Below are positions 41,101 through 48,413 of a DNA stretch of 64,000 nucleotides, in pieces. The stretch comes from Planctomycetota bacterium (GTDB lineage: Bacteria > Planctomycetota > UBA8742 > UBA2392): the NCBI GenBank assembly GCA_019636195.1, contig JAHBYA010000003.1:186001-250000 (forward strand), read 5' to 3'. The position numbers were made by a program, and so were the translations under genes. Positions within the stretch are counted from its first letter, which is position 1; every line of letters starts with the position of its first letter. The notes beneath the pieces are model-generated. The model saw nothing but the letters and a program-made list of their open reading frames with translations, did no database searches and was not told where the DNA came from.

Positions 41101-42597
41101 CACGAGCTCGGCAACCACAGGCCTGATGCAGGAGCACAGGTGCTGCGCGCGGCGCTGCACGAGTACGCCGAACGCGCGCGCGTGGGCGACCTGAACGTGC
41201 TGCTTGCGCTTTGCTACAGCCGAGCCGGCGCGGCGCTGCGCGCAAGGCTGCTGGCCACGCGCTTGTTGCGAACCTACCCGCAGGGCAGCATGCAGCTGCA
41301 GGGCAAGCAGCGCACTTACAAAGAGCTGCTTGAGCCGCTGCTGCGCGGCGAAGTGGGCGATGAAGGCGCCGAAAGCCTGCCGCGTCTGCCCGGTACAATT
41401 GCCGAACTGTGGCGCGCGCGCTGGGACGCGGGCGGGTTTACGCGCCTGCCGCGCCAGCCCGCAGTCAGCACCAATCGCATTTATCTGGGCGAGCGCAGCG
41501 GCGACGGCGCCACGCGGCTGGTCGCACGCGAAGGTGCAACCGGCAAGGTCGTATGGTCGGCCCAGACACCCGTAACGCTGACCGATACGCGCCGCACCAG
41601 CCGCGGCACGCTGTTTGTGCTGGGCCAGGGCATGAGCATGTTTGACGATGAAGGCAACGAGGTCTGGAGTGCGCCCTCAACGGGCAGCCCGCAGGCGACC
41701 AGCGTGTTTGCAGGCATGCTGGTGTACGCCACGGGCTTTACCAATCATCGCTCGCGGCGCAACAACGTGCGCGTGACGGCGCGTGAGGCGGCAAGCGGCG
41801 CCGAGGTGTGGGAAGCGATCGTCGATGCCGTCTCGACACGCTGGATCCAGCAGTCGGCGCACGGCGTGCACGCGCTGGTGCTGGGCGATGAAACGGCGTT
41901 GCTGCTGCTTGACCCCGAGAACGGCGAAGTTCGCGCCCGCGCAGCCATTCCGATTGACGGCCGCGTGACCGTTTCGCCGCTTGTGCTGGACGGCAAGGTG
42001 ATCATCACTGATCGCGATGGTCGCCTGCTGGCGTTTGACGCCGAGTCGCTGGCGCCGGGCAAGGTGATTGAGTCGCGCATCCGGATTCCTACGCGGGTGG
42101 AGCCGCGCGGAAAGCATGTCGTCGTCGTCGGCCTTACCAGTGCGTGCATGCTGGATCCCGCCACGGGCCAGCCGCAGTGGCGGATCGACCTGCCCCAGAA
42201 CGAGCAGGTCACATCGACAAACCTGCTGGCTGAAACGCTGATGATTGCGACGCGCGCGCAGGGCAACATCGCGCGCGTGGTGGGCTATCACGTCAAGGAC
42301 GGCAAGCAGGCTTTCAGTTACACGGTCGCGCGCGAGAACGACAACGACCGCGTTGACCTGCTGCAGGACGCCGCCTTCAGCGACGGCGTGGCGCTGGCCT
42401 ATGCCGACTATCGCATCGTGGATGGTGTGATGCGGCTGTGGGGCTTCCGGTTGATCGTCATGAATGCGGACGGCACCGAACGACTGCGCTGGGAGCATCG
42501 CGTGACCGACAGCCCCAGCTATGTGCAACTGGCGGTTACAGAAGACTTCATCGCATTCACATGCGATAACACTACCTTCGGCTTCGGCGCGAAGTAG
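38107..42597 (+). CDS. Giant exported protein with two PQQ-like beta-propellers around a TPR region
   Basis: 1496 aa from ATG 38107 (AGGAGG at 38097-38102). Signal peptide about 1-19. Helical part to about 310, first propeller about 315-750 with blades of the form A-L-C-A-V-D-A-A-T-G-R-L-L-W-K and A-V-D-A-V-S-G-A-I-V-W-R, a helical-repeat part about 755-1075 (D-A-E-A-C-L-R-L-G-L-L-T-M), then a second propeller about 1112-1496 (G-A-T-G-K-V-V-W, D-P-A-T-G-Q-P-Q-W-R). Blade signatures A-x-D-x-x-T-G-x-x-x-W are PQQ-repeat type as in BamB, not necessarily binding PQQ. Probably a periplasmic scaffold. Confidence 0.8.
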   Translation: MRRIFAAFVLIALALAHGGAQLPPRVQYPEADPTAFSITTQADLEDALSRIARNRAALADARTPDDRRFHMTAILEICQRELNREANTSGVVVVERAPNSAVVPDLPLRWQGAYSAIEDQIRALGKEGLDLYEQLYGPRVQLQLADILRTRDRNRLADLNRRFGLTLAGAKAAVALAGMYWEEGGLSQTARMLERALENAAAMPAADRAYLYAWLGHCYRERGERASLRRIIDESTPVHAEKVRIGDAAVTLGELLKQRMSQARDASHETIDRFGTHWPGGNYANTGLHERPAAYSKQAWVQNLPSLAATRHTTRFMGYNPPIVPPYMPVFDGNAVYISQGDALLAYDLVSGGTRPLWTCKPFPAMPHNWRTMEPDPSLSLPVSVHAGTVYAALENPLSTAYHSRDPDPNFRLYSHYPKVKRALCAVDAATGRLLWKVGGEYEGDELYTLNFLSAVVYEGVLYAVASKVEALSDIFVVALRPETGDVLWRLRLCYGQQETTMFGRPAREPIPSLPAFSGGLMYLCTNIGGAVAVDLNTRGIRWVTRYEYTPRPVSKYIDTYYRDVSWFNSPTMYAEHEGRAYVVFAPTDAEKMFAVDAVSGAIVWRMNREGQPLYGGRALVGVREGSVVVAGDGGIRGGASSMLHLVSLAGGVVTRSTAVVHEKGGRMTLVGRPGIASNRVYWPGMTGGSGAAIAEVDLDTMRVVQSVDVSASYGTARFSVFVQNGVLYTVAGRDYSLGNSQLAVRYDATELLRNARKELDTRPNDAEACLRLGLLTMRLGDSTEGLRLVRRAYELAIAPPPNARVRDRAGTALVAEYLSQADAAMLRRKWIDALAMVELARSFSVTRSQRTECFVRHERVLISMGNLSDLADFYRGVIKANPDFGVGADPELPAVYYATVRLAAMQRDTAPAESVDLLHTLLGASPRLAYEGTPLRAYTLGALKDILARHKREPFKAADRAAQLMFEETASPDQWRRVLELFPFSPASDQAAFNLGEHELGNHRPDAGAQVLRAALHEYAERARVGDLNVLLALCYSRAGAALRARLLATRLLRTYPQGSMQLQGKQRTYKELLEPLLRGEVGDEGAESLPRLPGTIAELWRARWDAGGFTRLPRQPAVSTNRIYLGERSGDGATRLVAREGATGKVVWSAQTPVTLTDTRRTSRGTLFVLGQGMSMFDDEGNEVWSAPSTGSPQATSVFAGMLVYATGFTNHRSRRNNVRVTAREAASGAEVWEAIVDAVSTRWIQQSAHGVHALVLGDETALLLLDPENGEVRARAAIPIDGRVTVSPLVLDGKVIITDRDGRLLAFDAESLAPGKVIESRIRIPTRVEPRGKHVVVVGLTSACMLDPATGQPQWRIDLPQNEQVTSTNLLAETLMIATRAQGNIARVVGYHVKDGKQAFSYTVARENDNDRVDLLQDAAFSDGVALAYADYRIVDGVMRLWGFRLIVMNADGTERLRWEHRVTDSPSYVQLAVTEDFIAFTCDNTTFGFGAK

Positions 42598-42611
42598 CGT
42601 ATGAGTCTGCC

Positions 42612-43568
42612 ATGAGCGAGATACGCGAGTTCGGCAAATCCGTGCTGCAACAGGAAGCCCGGGGCATCCAGGACCTGGCGGCCCTGCTTGACGCGAGCTT
42701 TGACGCGGCCGTGCAGGCTGTGCTCAAGTGCGAGGGCCACGTCGTGCTGACCGGCATCGGCAAGCCGTGGCTTGTGGGCCAGAAGATCAGCGCGACACTG
42801 GCAAGCACGGGCACGCCCAGCTTCGCCCTGCACCCCAGCGAAGCCATGCACGGCGATCTTGGACGCCTGCGCGCCAATGACCTGATCGTCGCGCTCAGCA
42901 ACAGCGGCAGCAGCGAAGAGATGACGCGCATGTTGCCGGTGGTCAAGCGCCTGGGCTGCAAGTGCATCGGCATTACCGCCAACACTGAGTCGCCGCTGGC
43001 GGCGCACAGCGACATTGTGCTGAACATGGGTAAGGTCAGTGAGGCTTGCCCGATCGGCATGGCGCCCAGCGTCAGCACCACGGTCATGCTGGCGCTTGGC
43101 GATGCGCTGGCGCTGGCAGTGATGAAGGCCCGTAACTTCACGCGCGAAGACTACGCGCGCTTTCACCCGGGCGGGGCGCTTGGCCGCAGCCTGATGAAGT
43201 GCAGCGAAGTCATGCGGCCGATCGAGGCGACGGCGGTGGTCGGCATGTCGGCTGTGATCGGCGACGCCCTGCACGCGATCACGCTGCACAAGACGGGCGC
43301 GGCGTTTGTCTGCGAGATGGGAGTGCTGAAGGGCGTGTTTACCGACGGCGACCTGCGCCGCCACATTGACGACGATGACCTGCTTTCGCGCCCGATTGTC
43401 GAAGTCATGACCAGCCCGTGCCTGAGCATTCACACCGACAAGCTGGCGCCTGAAGCGGTGCTGCTGATGCAGCAGAAGCGCGTCGGCGAGTTGCCGGTGG
43501 TTGACGGCGCGGGCAAGATCAAGGGCCACATCGCGATCAAAGACCTGGTGGCGATGCACTTCGTCTAG
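42612..43568 (+). CDS. kdsD: D-arabinose-5-phosphate isomerase (KDO pathway)
   Basis: 318 aa. SIS domain about 35-170 (G-I-G-K-P-W-L-V-G-Q-K-I, S-N-S-G-S-S-E-E) and two CBS motifs about 205-318 (V-M-R-P, V-F-T-D-G-D-L-R-R, V-M-T-S, E-L-P-V-V-D). F-H-P-G-G-A-L-G-R links them and is a hallmark of KdsD/KpsF. Interconverts ribulose-5-phosphate and arabinose-5-phosphate, the substrate for KdsA (14062). 14 bp after the PQQ giant. Whether it is KdsD or a KpsF/GutQ paralogue cannot be told from sequence alone; with kdsA and kdsB here KdsD is most likely. Confidence 0.9.
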   Translation: MSEIREFGKSVLQQEARGIQDLAALLDASFDAAVQAVLKCEGHVVLTGIGKPWLVGQKISATLASTGTPSFALHPSEAMHGDLGRLRANDLIVALSNSGSSEEMTRMLPVVKRLGCKCIGITANTESPLAAHSDIVLNMGKVSEACPIGMAPSVSTTVMLALGDALALAVMKARNFTREDYARFHPGGALGRSLMKCSEVMRPIEATAVVGMSAVIGDALHAITLHKTGAAFVCEMGVLKGVFTDGDLRRHIDDDDLLSRPIVEVMTSPCLSIHTDKLAPEAVLLMQQKRVGELPVVDGAGKIKGHIAIKDLVAMHFV

Positions 43569-43657
43569 CCTTGCCAGCAGGGTTCACTTGGCGATTGCGA
43601 CAAAACCAAATCCGGCCGCTTGCGCGGGGCGTACTCCGCTTTGGAAGATGGCCCACG

Positions 43658-45514
43658 ATGCCCAAGGCCCTGACCTTTGACGTTCACTTCGATGCGCCGA
43701 TCACCGAGGTCTGGCGCGTGGTCAGCGATACCGACCTCGTGGATGCCGCAGCGGGCATGCCCGCCATCAACTACCGCGACGAGCCCCAGCCGGACGGCAC
43801 CTCACGACGATTTTGCAGTTACCGCAAGCTTGTCAGCTTTGAGTACGAAGAGCTGCCGTTTACGTGGATCCACGAGCAGCGCTACGAGGTCAACCGCGTC
43901 TATTCAAAGGGTCCGTTCAGCACATTCCGGCACCTGTGCGAGATCATTCCTGACGACCCCCGGAACCCCGACGCGGGATGCACGGTGCGCACGACCTTCG
44001 AGTTTGAACCATCGGGCGTGTTCGGGGTGTTCGCGACATCGGGCACCCGCAACGACGGCGTGAAGCCATACCAGCGCGTGTTCAGCGAGGCCGCCCAGCG
44101 CCTGCGCGAGAAGACACGGCGCGAGCGCGCCCACAGCGCCATCCTGTACCGGCCTGTGGATTTGACTGAGCAGCCTAGGCCGACCGGCGCGGACGCGGCA
44201 AGGGTACGCGAGTACGCCGAACGCACCCGCAAGCTGTTTGACTCGCCGCTGATTGACAAGCTGTCCGAAGCCATCGTCCGCCAGCCCGACGACAAGCTGC
44301 GGCGCATGCAGCCGCGCGCCTACGCCGCCAAGTGGCGCGCCGACCCCGGCGAAACATTGAACCTGTTTTTAGCCGCGACGCGCGCGGGCATGCTGAAGAT
44401 GCGCTGGGACGTGATTTGCCCGCACTGCCGCGGCGACAAAATGAACCTGGCCAGCCTGACCGAAGTGCGCGAGCGCGCGTTTTGCCCCGCGTGCAACGTC
44501 GATTTCGACGTTGACCTTGATCGCAGCCTTGAGGCTGTGTTCACGCCGCACCCGCAGGTGCGCGAAGTAGTTGAAGCCCACTATTGCCTAGGCGGGCCCG
44601 GCACCACGCCGCACATCGTGTACCAGCGCCAGTTGATGCCGGGGCAAGAGCATGCGTTTCGCATCCGGCTGGCGCAGGGCCGCTATCGCGCGCGCTTCAC
44701 CGGCAGCAAGGAGTACCGCTGGATTGACGTGGGCGCGGGCCCTGCTGCCCAAGTCGCCTTCATGATCACCGATGGCGCCATTGAAGGCGCCGATCAGTCC
44801 GCCCCCGCGGGACAACTCTTTGACGTGCGTGTGCGCAACGACAGCAAGCGCACGGTGCTTGTGGTGTTTGAAAGCGTCGAGTGGGCCAGGGACGCTTTGC
44901 CCGCCGGCGAGCTTGTAGCCGACCAGCGCTTTCGCGATCTGTTCAGCAGTGAGGTGCTGGCGCCCGGCATCAAGCTGGCCGTCGAAGACGCGACCATCCT
45001 GTTCACCGACGTCGTCGGCAGCACGGCCATGTACAACACCATGGGCGACGCCCGGGCATTCGCGCTGGTGCGCACGCACTTTGATGTGCTGCACGAGATT
45101 GTCGAAAAGTTCCACGGTGCGATCGTCAAGACCATCGGCGATGCGATCATGGCTGTCTTCACCAAACCCGAAAATGCGATTGCGGCAGCGTCCGAGTTGC
45201 ACGCGCGCACCGACGAGTACGTCCGACAGCACGGCCACAACGAGGGCGTGCAGCTGAAGATTGGCTTGCACGGCGGTCCGTGCATTGCCGTGACACTGAA
45301 CGAACGGCTGGACTACTTTGGTACTACCGTGAACCTTGCCGCCCGGGTGCAGGGGATGAGCCAGGGCGGCGATATCATGGTTACCAGCCAGTTGGCCGAG
45401 CGGACGGACAACTGCGCAAGGCTGCGCGAACAGGGCTGGCAAAGCCAGCCCGAGCAGGCGCAAGCCAAGGGTTTTGATCAGCCCGTGCCCGTCCTGCGCT
45501 GGACGCGTCCCTAG
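43658..45514 (+). CDS. Class III adenylate/guanylate cyclase with SRPBCC and zinc-ribbon (DUF5939-type) domains
   Basis: 618 aa from ATG 43658. N-terminal SRPBCC/START-like part (about 1-160: L-T-F-D-V-H-F-D-A-P-I-T-E-V-W-R-V-V), a middle part with zinc-ribbon C-P-H-C-R-G-D and C-P-A-C, typical of the DUF5939 family, and a C-terminal cyclase domain from about 440: I-L-F-T-D-V-V-G-S-T with metal-binding Asp451, K-T-I-G-D-A-I-M-A-V-F with Asp495, and Y-F-G-T-T-V-N-L-A-A-R-V-Q-G with the transition-state Asn and Arg. All catalytic residues are present, so activity is expected. Stop shared with bioD in CTAG (45511-45514). Confidence 0.85.
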   Translation: MPKALTFDVHFDAPITEVWRVVSDTDLVDAAAGMPAINYRDEPQPDGTSRRFCSYRKLVSFEYEELPFTWIHEQRYEVNRVYSKGPFSTFRHLCEIIPDDPRNPDAGCTVRTTFEFEPSGVFGVFATSGTRNDGVKPYQRVFSEAAQRLREKTRRERAHSAILYRPVDLTEQPRPTGADAARVREYAERTRKLFDSPLIDKLSEAIVRQPDDKLRRMQPRAYAAKWRADPGETLNLFLAATRAGMLKMRWDVICPHCRGDKMNLASLTEVRERAFCPACNVDFDVDLDRSLEAVFTPHPQVREVVEAHYCLGGPGTTPHIVYQRQLMPGQEHAFRIRLAQGRYRARFTGSKEYRWIDVGAGPAAQVAFMITDGAIEGADQSAPAGQLFDVRVRNDSKRTVLVVFESVEWARDALPAGELVADQRFRDLFSSEVLAPGIKLAVEDATILFTDVVGSTAMYNTMGDARAFALVRTHFDVLHEIVEKFHGAIVKTIGDAIMAVFTKPENAIAAASELHARTDEYVRQHGHNEGVQLKIGLHGGPCIAVTLNERLDYFGTTVNLAARVQGMSQGGDIMVTSQLAERTDNCARLREQGWQSQPEQAQAKGFDQPVPVLRWTRP

Positions 45515-46245
45515 TATCCCTGCTCGTCGTCGCGGGGGAGCATGGTGTTTACGTCCACTCGCTCCATGAACTCGCTGAGCAGCGAGGGTGCCTTGCAGGC
45601 CTGATAGTCCAGGTCTTTCATCCACGGCAAAATGCCGAGCACCGGCACGTTGCCGAAGTGCTGGATCTCGTCGGGGTTGGTGCGCTCGGGCAGGCCGATC
45701 GCCTCTTTGCCAAAGCCGTTGATCACCACGCCTGTCACCGCAATCCCCATCATCTTGGCCATGTTCACGGTCAGCAGTGTGTGGTTGATCGTGCCCAGCC
45801 CCGGCTTTGCAACGACCACGGTTTCCAGCCCCAGTTGCAGAATCAGGTCGGTCACGACCTCGCTGTTATTGAGCGGCACCATCAGCCCGCCCACGCCCTC
45901 AACCACCACCACCTCGTGCAGCAGGCTCAGTTGAAAGTACTGGTCAACGATGAAGCTCAGGTCCACATGGATGTCTTCCAGGCGGCTGGCAATGCTGGGC
46001 GCGGCGGCGGCCTTCAGGCGGTAGGGGCACATCAGGTCAAGGTCGTCGCGGATACCGCAGACCTCGCGGATGAAGCGGGTGTCCTGGGCCACGACCTCGC
46101 CGTCCAGCACCGGGCAGCCGGTCTCAATCGGCTTCATGTAGCCGACGTTGAGGCCGCGGGCCTTGAGCGCCAGAATCAAGCCCGCCGAGGCGATGGTCTT
46201 GCCAACGCCTGTGTCGGTGCCGGTAATGAAAATGCCGGTGCGCAT
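45511..46245 (-). CDS. bioD: Dethiobiotin synthetase
   Basis: 244 aa. P-loop G-T-D-T-G-V-G-K-T (9-17), M-K-P-I-E-T-G, a V-V-V-E-G-V-G-G-L-M-V-P-L block and V-V-A-K-P-G-L-G-T-I-N-H. Makes dethiobiotin from 7,8-diaminopelargonate, CO2 and ATP. No other bio gene is in the window. It follows the OppC gene by 46 bp on the same strand and could belong to that operon, though a TAGCGT box lies about 9 nt before its ATG. Its stop overlaps the convergent cyclase stop by four bases. Confidence 0.92.
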   Translation of the reverse strand: MRTGIFITGTDTGVGKTIASAGLILALKARGLNVGYMKPIETGCPVLDGEVVAQDTRFIREVCGIRDDLDLMCPYRLKAAAAPSIASRLEDIHVDLSFIVDQYFQLSLLHEVVVVEGVGGLMVPLNNSEVVTDLILQLGLETVVVAKPGLGTINHTLLTVNMAKMMGIAVTGVVINGFGKEAIGLPERTNPDEIQHFGNVPVLGILPWMKDLDYQACKAPSLLSEFMERVDVNTMLPRDDEQGY

Positions 46246-46291
46246 GGGGCGGCAACGCTAACACAGCATGCGGCAATTTCCAGTGCGCAGG

Positions 46292-47353
46292 TTATGTGCG
46301 CAGCTTGGGGTCCAGCGCGTCACGCAGGGCGTCGCCGAACAGGCCAAACGCGAGGGAAAGCACGAACAACGTCATCGTGGCAAAAGTCAGGGGCCACCAC
46401 ACGCTGGGGTCACGTTGCAGCTCGTCACGGCCTTTGACAATCACCTGGCCCCAGGTCGGGAGCGTGGCGTCAATGCCGATGTTCACGAAGCTCAGGAACA
46501 CCTCCAGCGCCACTGAGCCCACGAAGCTCAGCGTGAACATGATGATCACAAGGTGCATCACGTTGGGCAGGATGTGCCGGCTGATGATGCGCGTCGGCCC
46601 GCAGCCCAATGCCCGCGCAGCCTGCACATAATCGCGGTCTTTGTGCTTGAGCACTTCGGCGCGCACAAGGCGGCACAGGCCGATCCAGCTGGTCAAGCCG
46701 ATCACGATCAGCACCAGAATCAGGTTGCGCAGCGCCTTGCTTTCCCAGCCGATAGCCTCAAAGGCGCCGGCAATCGCGTCGCTGTCGCGGACGGCCTGGA
46801 TGAACGCGATCAACAGCAGCACAAACGGAATCGAAGCCAGCGTGTTGATCATGTAGCCGATGGCGTCGTCAATCCACTTACCGAAGAAGCCCGCCAGCAG
46901 GCCCATGATCACGGCAATGATGCTGCTGATCAGCGTCGGCACAATGCCGATGATGAAGGCCAGCTCGGTGCCGCGCACCAGCTTGGCCAGCAGGCTCACC
47001 CCGTGAATGTCGCACCCCAGCGGCAGGTGCCAGGTGCGCTTGTCAAAGAAACCCCAGTCGCGCTGCTCGGCCGATTGGGCCGGGTTTTCCTCGCGGGTGG
47101 CGGCGTCAACCCCGGTGTTTTCAAAGTGGCGGTGCTCGGGGTCGAAGTACAGCACCCAGCCGGGCGGGTGGTAGCTGCGCTCAAGGCCCGTGACCTCGTC
47201 CAGTGCGCTCTCACTGGTGCGGGAGGCCAGGTCTTCGTCAGGCACCCAGAGTCGTGCCGTGGCCGCCGTCAGCGCGAACATCACGATGATCACAAAGCAG
47301 ACCGGCACGATGCGGCGCTTGAGCAGACGGCGGATGACTTCTCTCCACGGCAT
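46292..47353 (-). CDS. Oligopeptide/dipeptide-type ABC permease, OppC/DppC type
   Basis: 353 aa. Six membrane segments. P-L-G-C-D-I-H-G-V-S-L-L is the family's start block (usually P-L-G-T-D-x-x-G), and V-Q-A-A-R-A-L-G-C is the EAA-loop that docks the ATPase. Between the first and second membrane segments there is a charged periplasmic insert of about 85 residues (D-E-D-L-A-S-R-T and following). Partner of OppB at 47367, 13 bp upstream. No OppD/OppF ATPase gene is in the window. Substrate not determined. Confidence 0.9.
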   Translation of the reverse strand: MPWREVIRRLLKRRIVPVCFVIIVMFALTAATARLWVPDEDLASRTSESALDEVTGLERSYHPPGWVLYFDPEHRHFENTGVDAATREENPAQSAEQRDWGFFDKRTWHLPLGCDIHGVSLLAKLVRGTELAFIIGIVPTLISSIIAVIMGLLAGFFGKWIDDAIGYMINTLASIPFVLLLIAFIQAVRDSDAIAGAFEAIGWESKALRNLILVLIVIGLTSWIGLCRLVRAEVLKHKDRDYVQAARALGCGPTRIISRHILPNVMHLVIIMFTLSFVGSVALEVFLSFVNIGIDATLPTWGQVIVKGRDELQRDPSVWWPLTFATMTLFVLSLAFGLFGDALRDALDPKLRT

Positions 47354-47366
47354 GTCGGTTCGTCGG

Positions 47367-48413
47367 CTAGGACAGTTTCACACGCGGATCCGCCACCGCG
47401 TACAGCACGTCAGACAACAGGTTCGCAAGCATGAAGGTGATTGAGCCCAGCACCACAGTTGCGCGCACAATGTTCACGTCACTGTTGGCGATGGCGTCCA
47501 CGGTCAGGTAGCCCAGGCCGGGGATGCCGAAGAAGCTCTCCAGCACCAAAGCACCCAGGTACAGCGTGGGGATGGCCACCACCCAGCGCGTGATCAGCGG
47601 GATCAACGTGTTGCGCAGCACATGCTTGAACAGCACGCTGTTCTCGTTCAGGCCTTTGGCGCGGGCTGTGCGCACATAGTCCTGGTTGGTTTCGTCCAGC
47701 ATGACGATGCGGTTGAAACGCAACTGGTCGCCGTACGAAATGAAGACATACAGCAGGATCGGCAGCATCAGGTAGCGCACGGCATTGAAGCCGTCGCCGT
47801 AACCGCTGACCGGGAAGTAGTTCCATTCGGCGGCCAGAAACTTCTGGCCGTACATGTACAAAGCGATGTTGTTGATACTCGCAATCAGAATCGCGCTGAT
47901 CACCAGTACGTGGTCGATCTTGGTCTGGCGGTACATGGCCGCGATCAAGCCGAAGAACACGCCCAGCAACTCGGCAATCAGGAACGCCGGCAAGGTCAGC
48001 GCAAGGCTGGCCCACATGCCTTCATACAACACGCGCGTGACGGGCCGGTCGCGGCGGTCCATGCCGTAGTCAAAGCGGGCAATGTCACGGATGTAACGCC
48101 CGAAGAGGATCAGGCTTGAGGTGCGCTTGTAGTCCACGCCGTCGTCGAACGACTTGCCGAGTTCCTTGTCAAACTCGTCTTCGGTGCGCTCCAGTTCGGC
48201 TTCGCGTTTGGCGCGGCCGGCATCGGTCCACTCGATGTAGCCGTTGACTGCCATCCACTCCAGCACTTGCTGCTGGCTGGCCTTTTCGCCGACGCGGTGG
48301 CGCGCCAGCGCCTCGGGGCTCGTGACCAGGAAAAACAGAATGAAGGTAATGACGATCACGCCCATCAGGATGAGCGGCATGTACAGCAGTTTTCGCAGGA
48401 CATAAGCCAGCAT
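47367..48413 (-). CDS. Oligopeptide/dipeptide-type ABC permease, OppB/DppB type
   Basis: 348 aa. Starts M-L-A-Y-V-L-R-K-L-L-Y-M-P, typical of OppB, with about six membrane segments, V-R-T-A-R-A-K-G-L-N EAA loop and the ending F-G-I-P-G-L-G-Y-L-T-V-D-A-I. An acidic periplasmic insert of about 90 residues follows the first segment, matching the large insert in OppC. The ATG shares one base with the stop of the preceding solute-binding-protein gene (48411-48415), so they are coupled. Works with OppC; the ATPases must be encoded elsewhere. Confidence 0.9.
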   Translation of the reverse strand: MLAYVLRKLLYMPLILMGVIVITFILFFLVTSPEALARHRVGEKASQQQVLEWMAVNGYIEWTDAGRAKREAELERTEDEFDKELGKSFDDGVDYKRTSSLILFGRYIRDIARFDYGMDRRDRPVTRVLYEGMWASLALTLPAFLIAELLGVFFGLIAAMYRQTKIDHVLVISAILIASINNIALYMYGQKFLAAEWNYFPVSGYGDGFNAVRYLMLPILLYVFISYGDQLRFNRIVMLDETNQDYVRTARAKGLNENSVLFKHVLRNTLIPLITRWVVAIPTLYLGALVLESFFGIPGLGYLTVDAIANSDVNIVRATVVLGSITFMLANLLSDVLYAVADPRVKLS

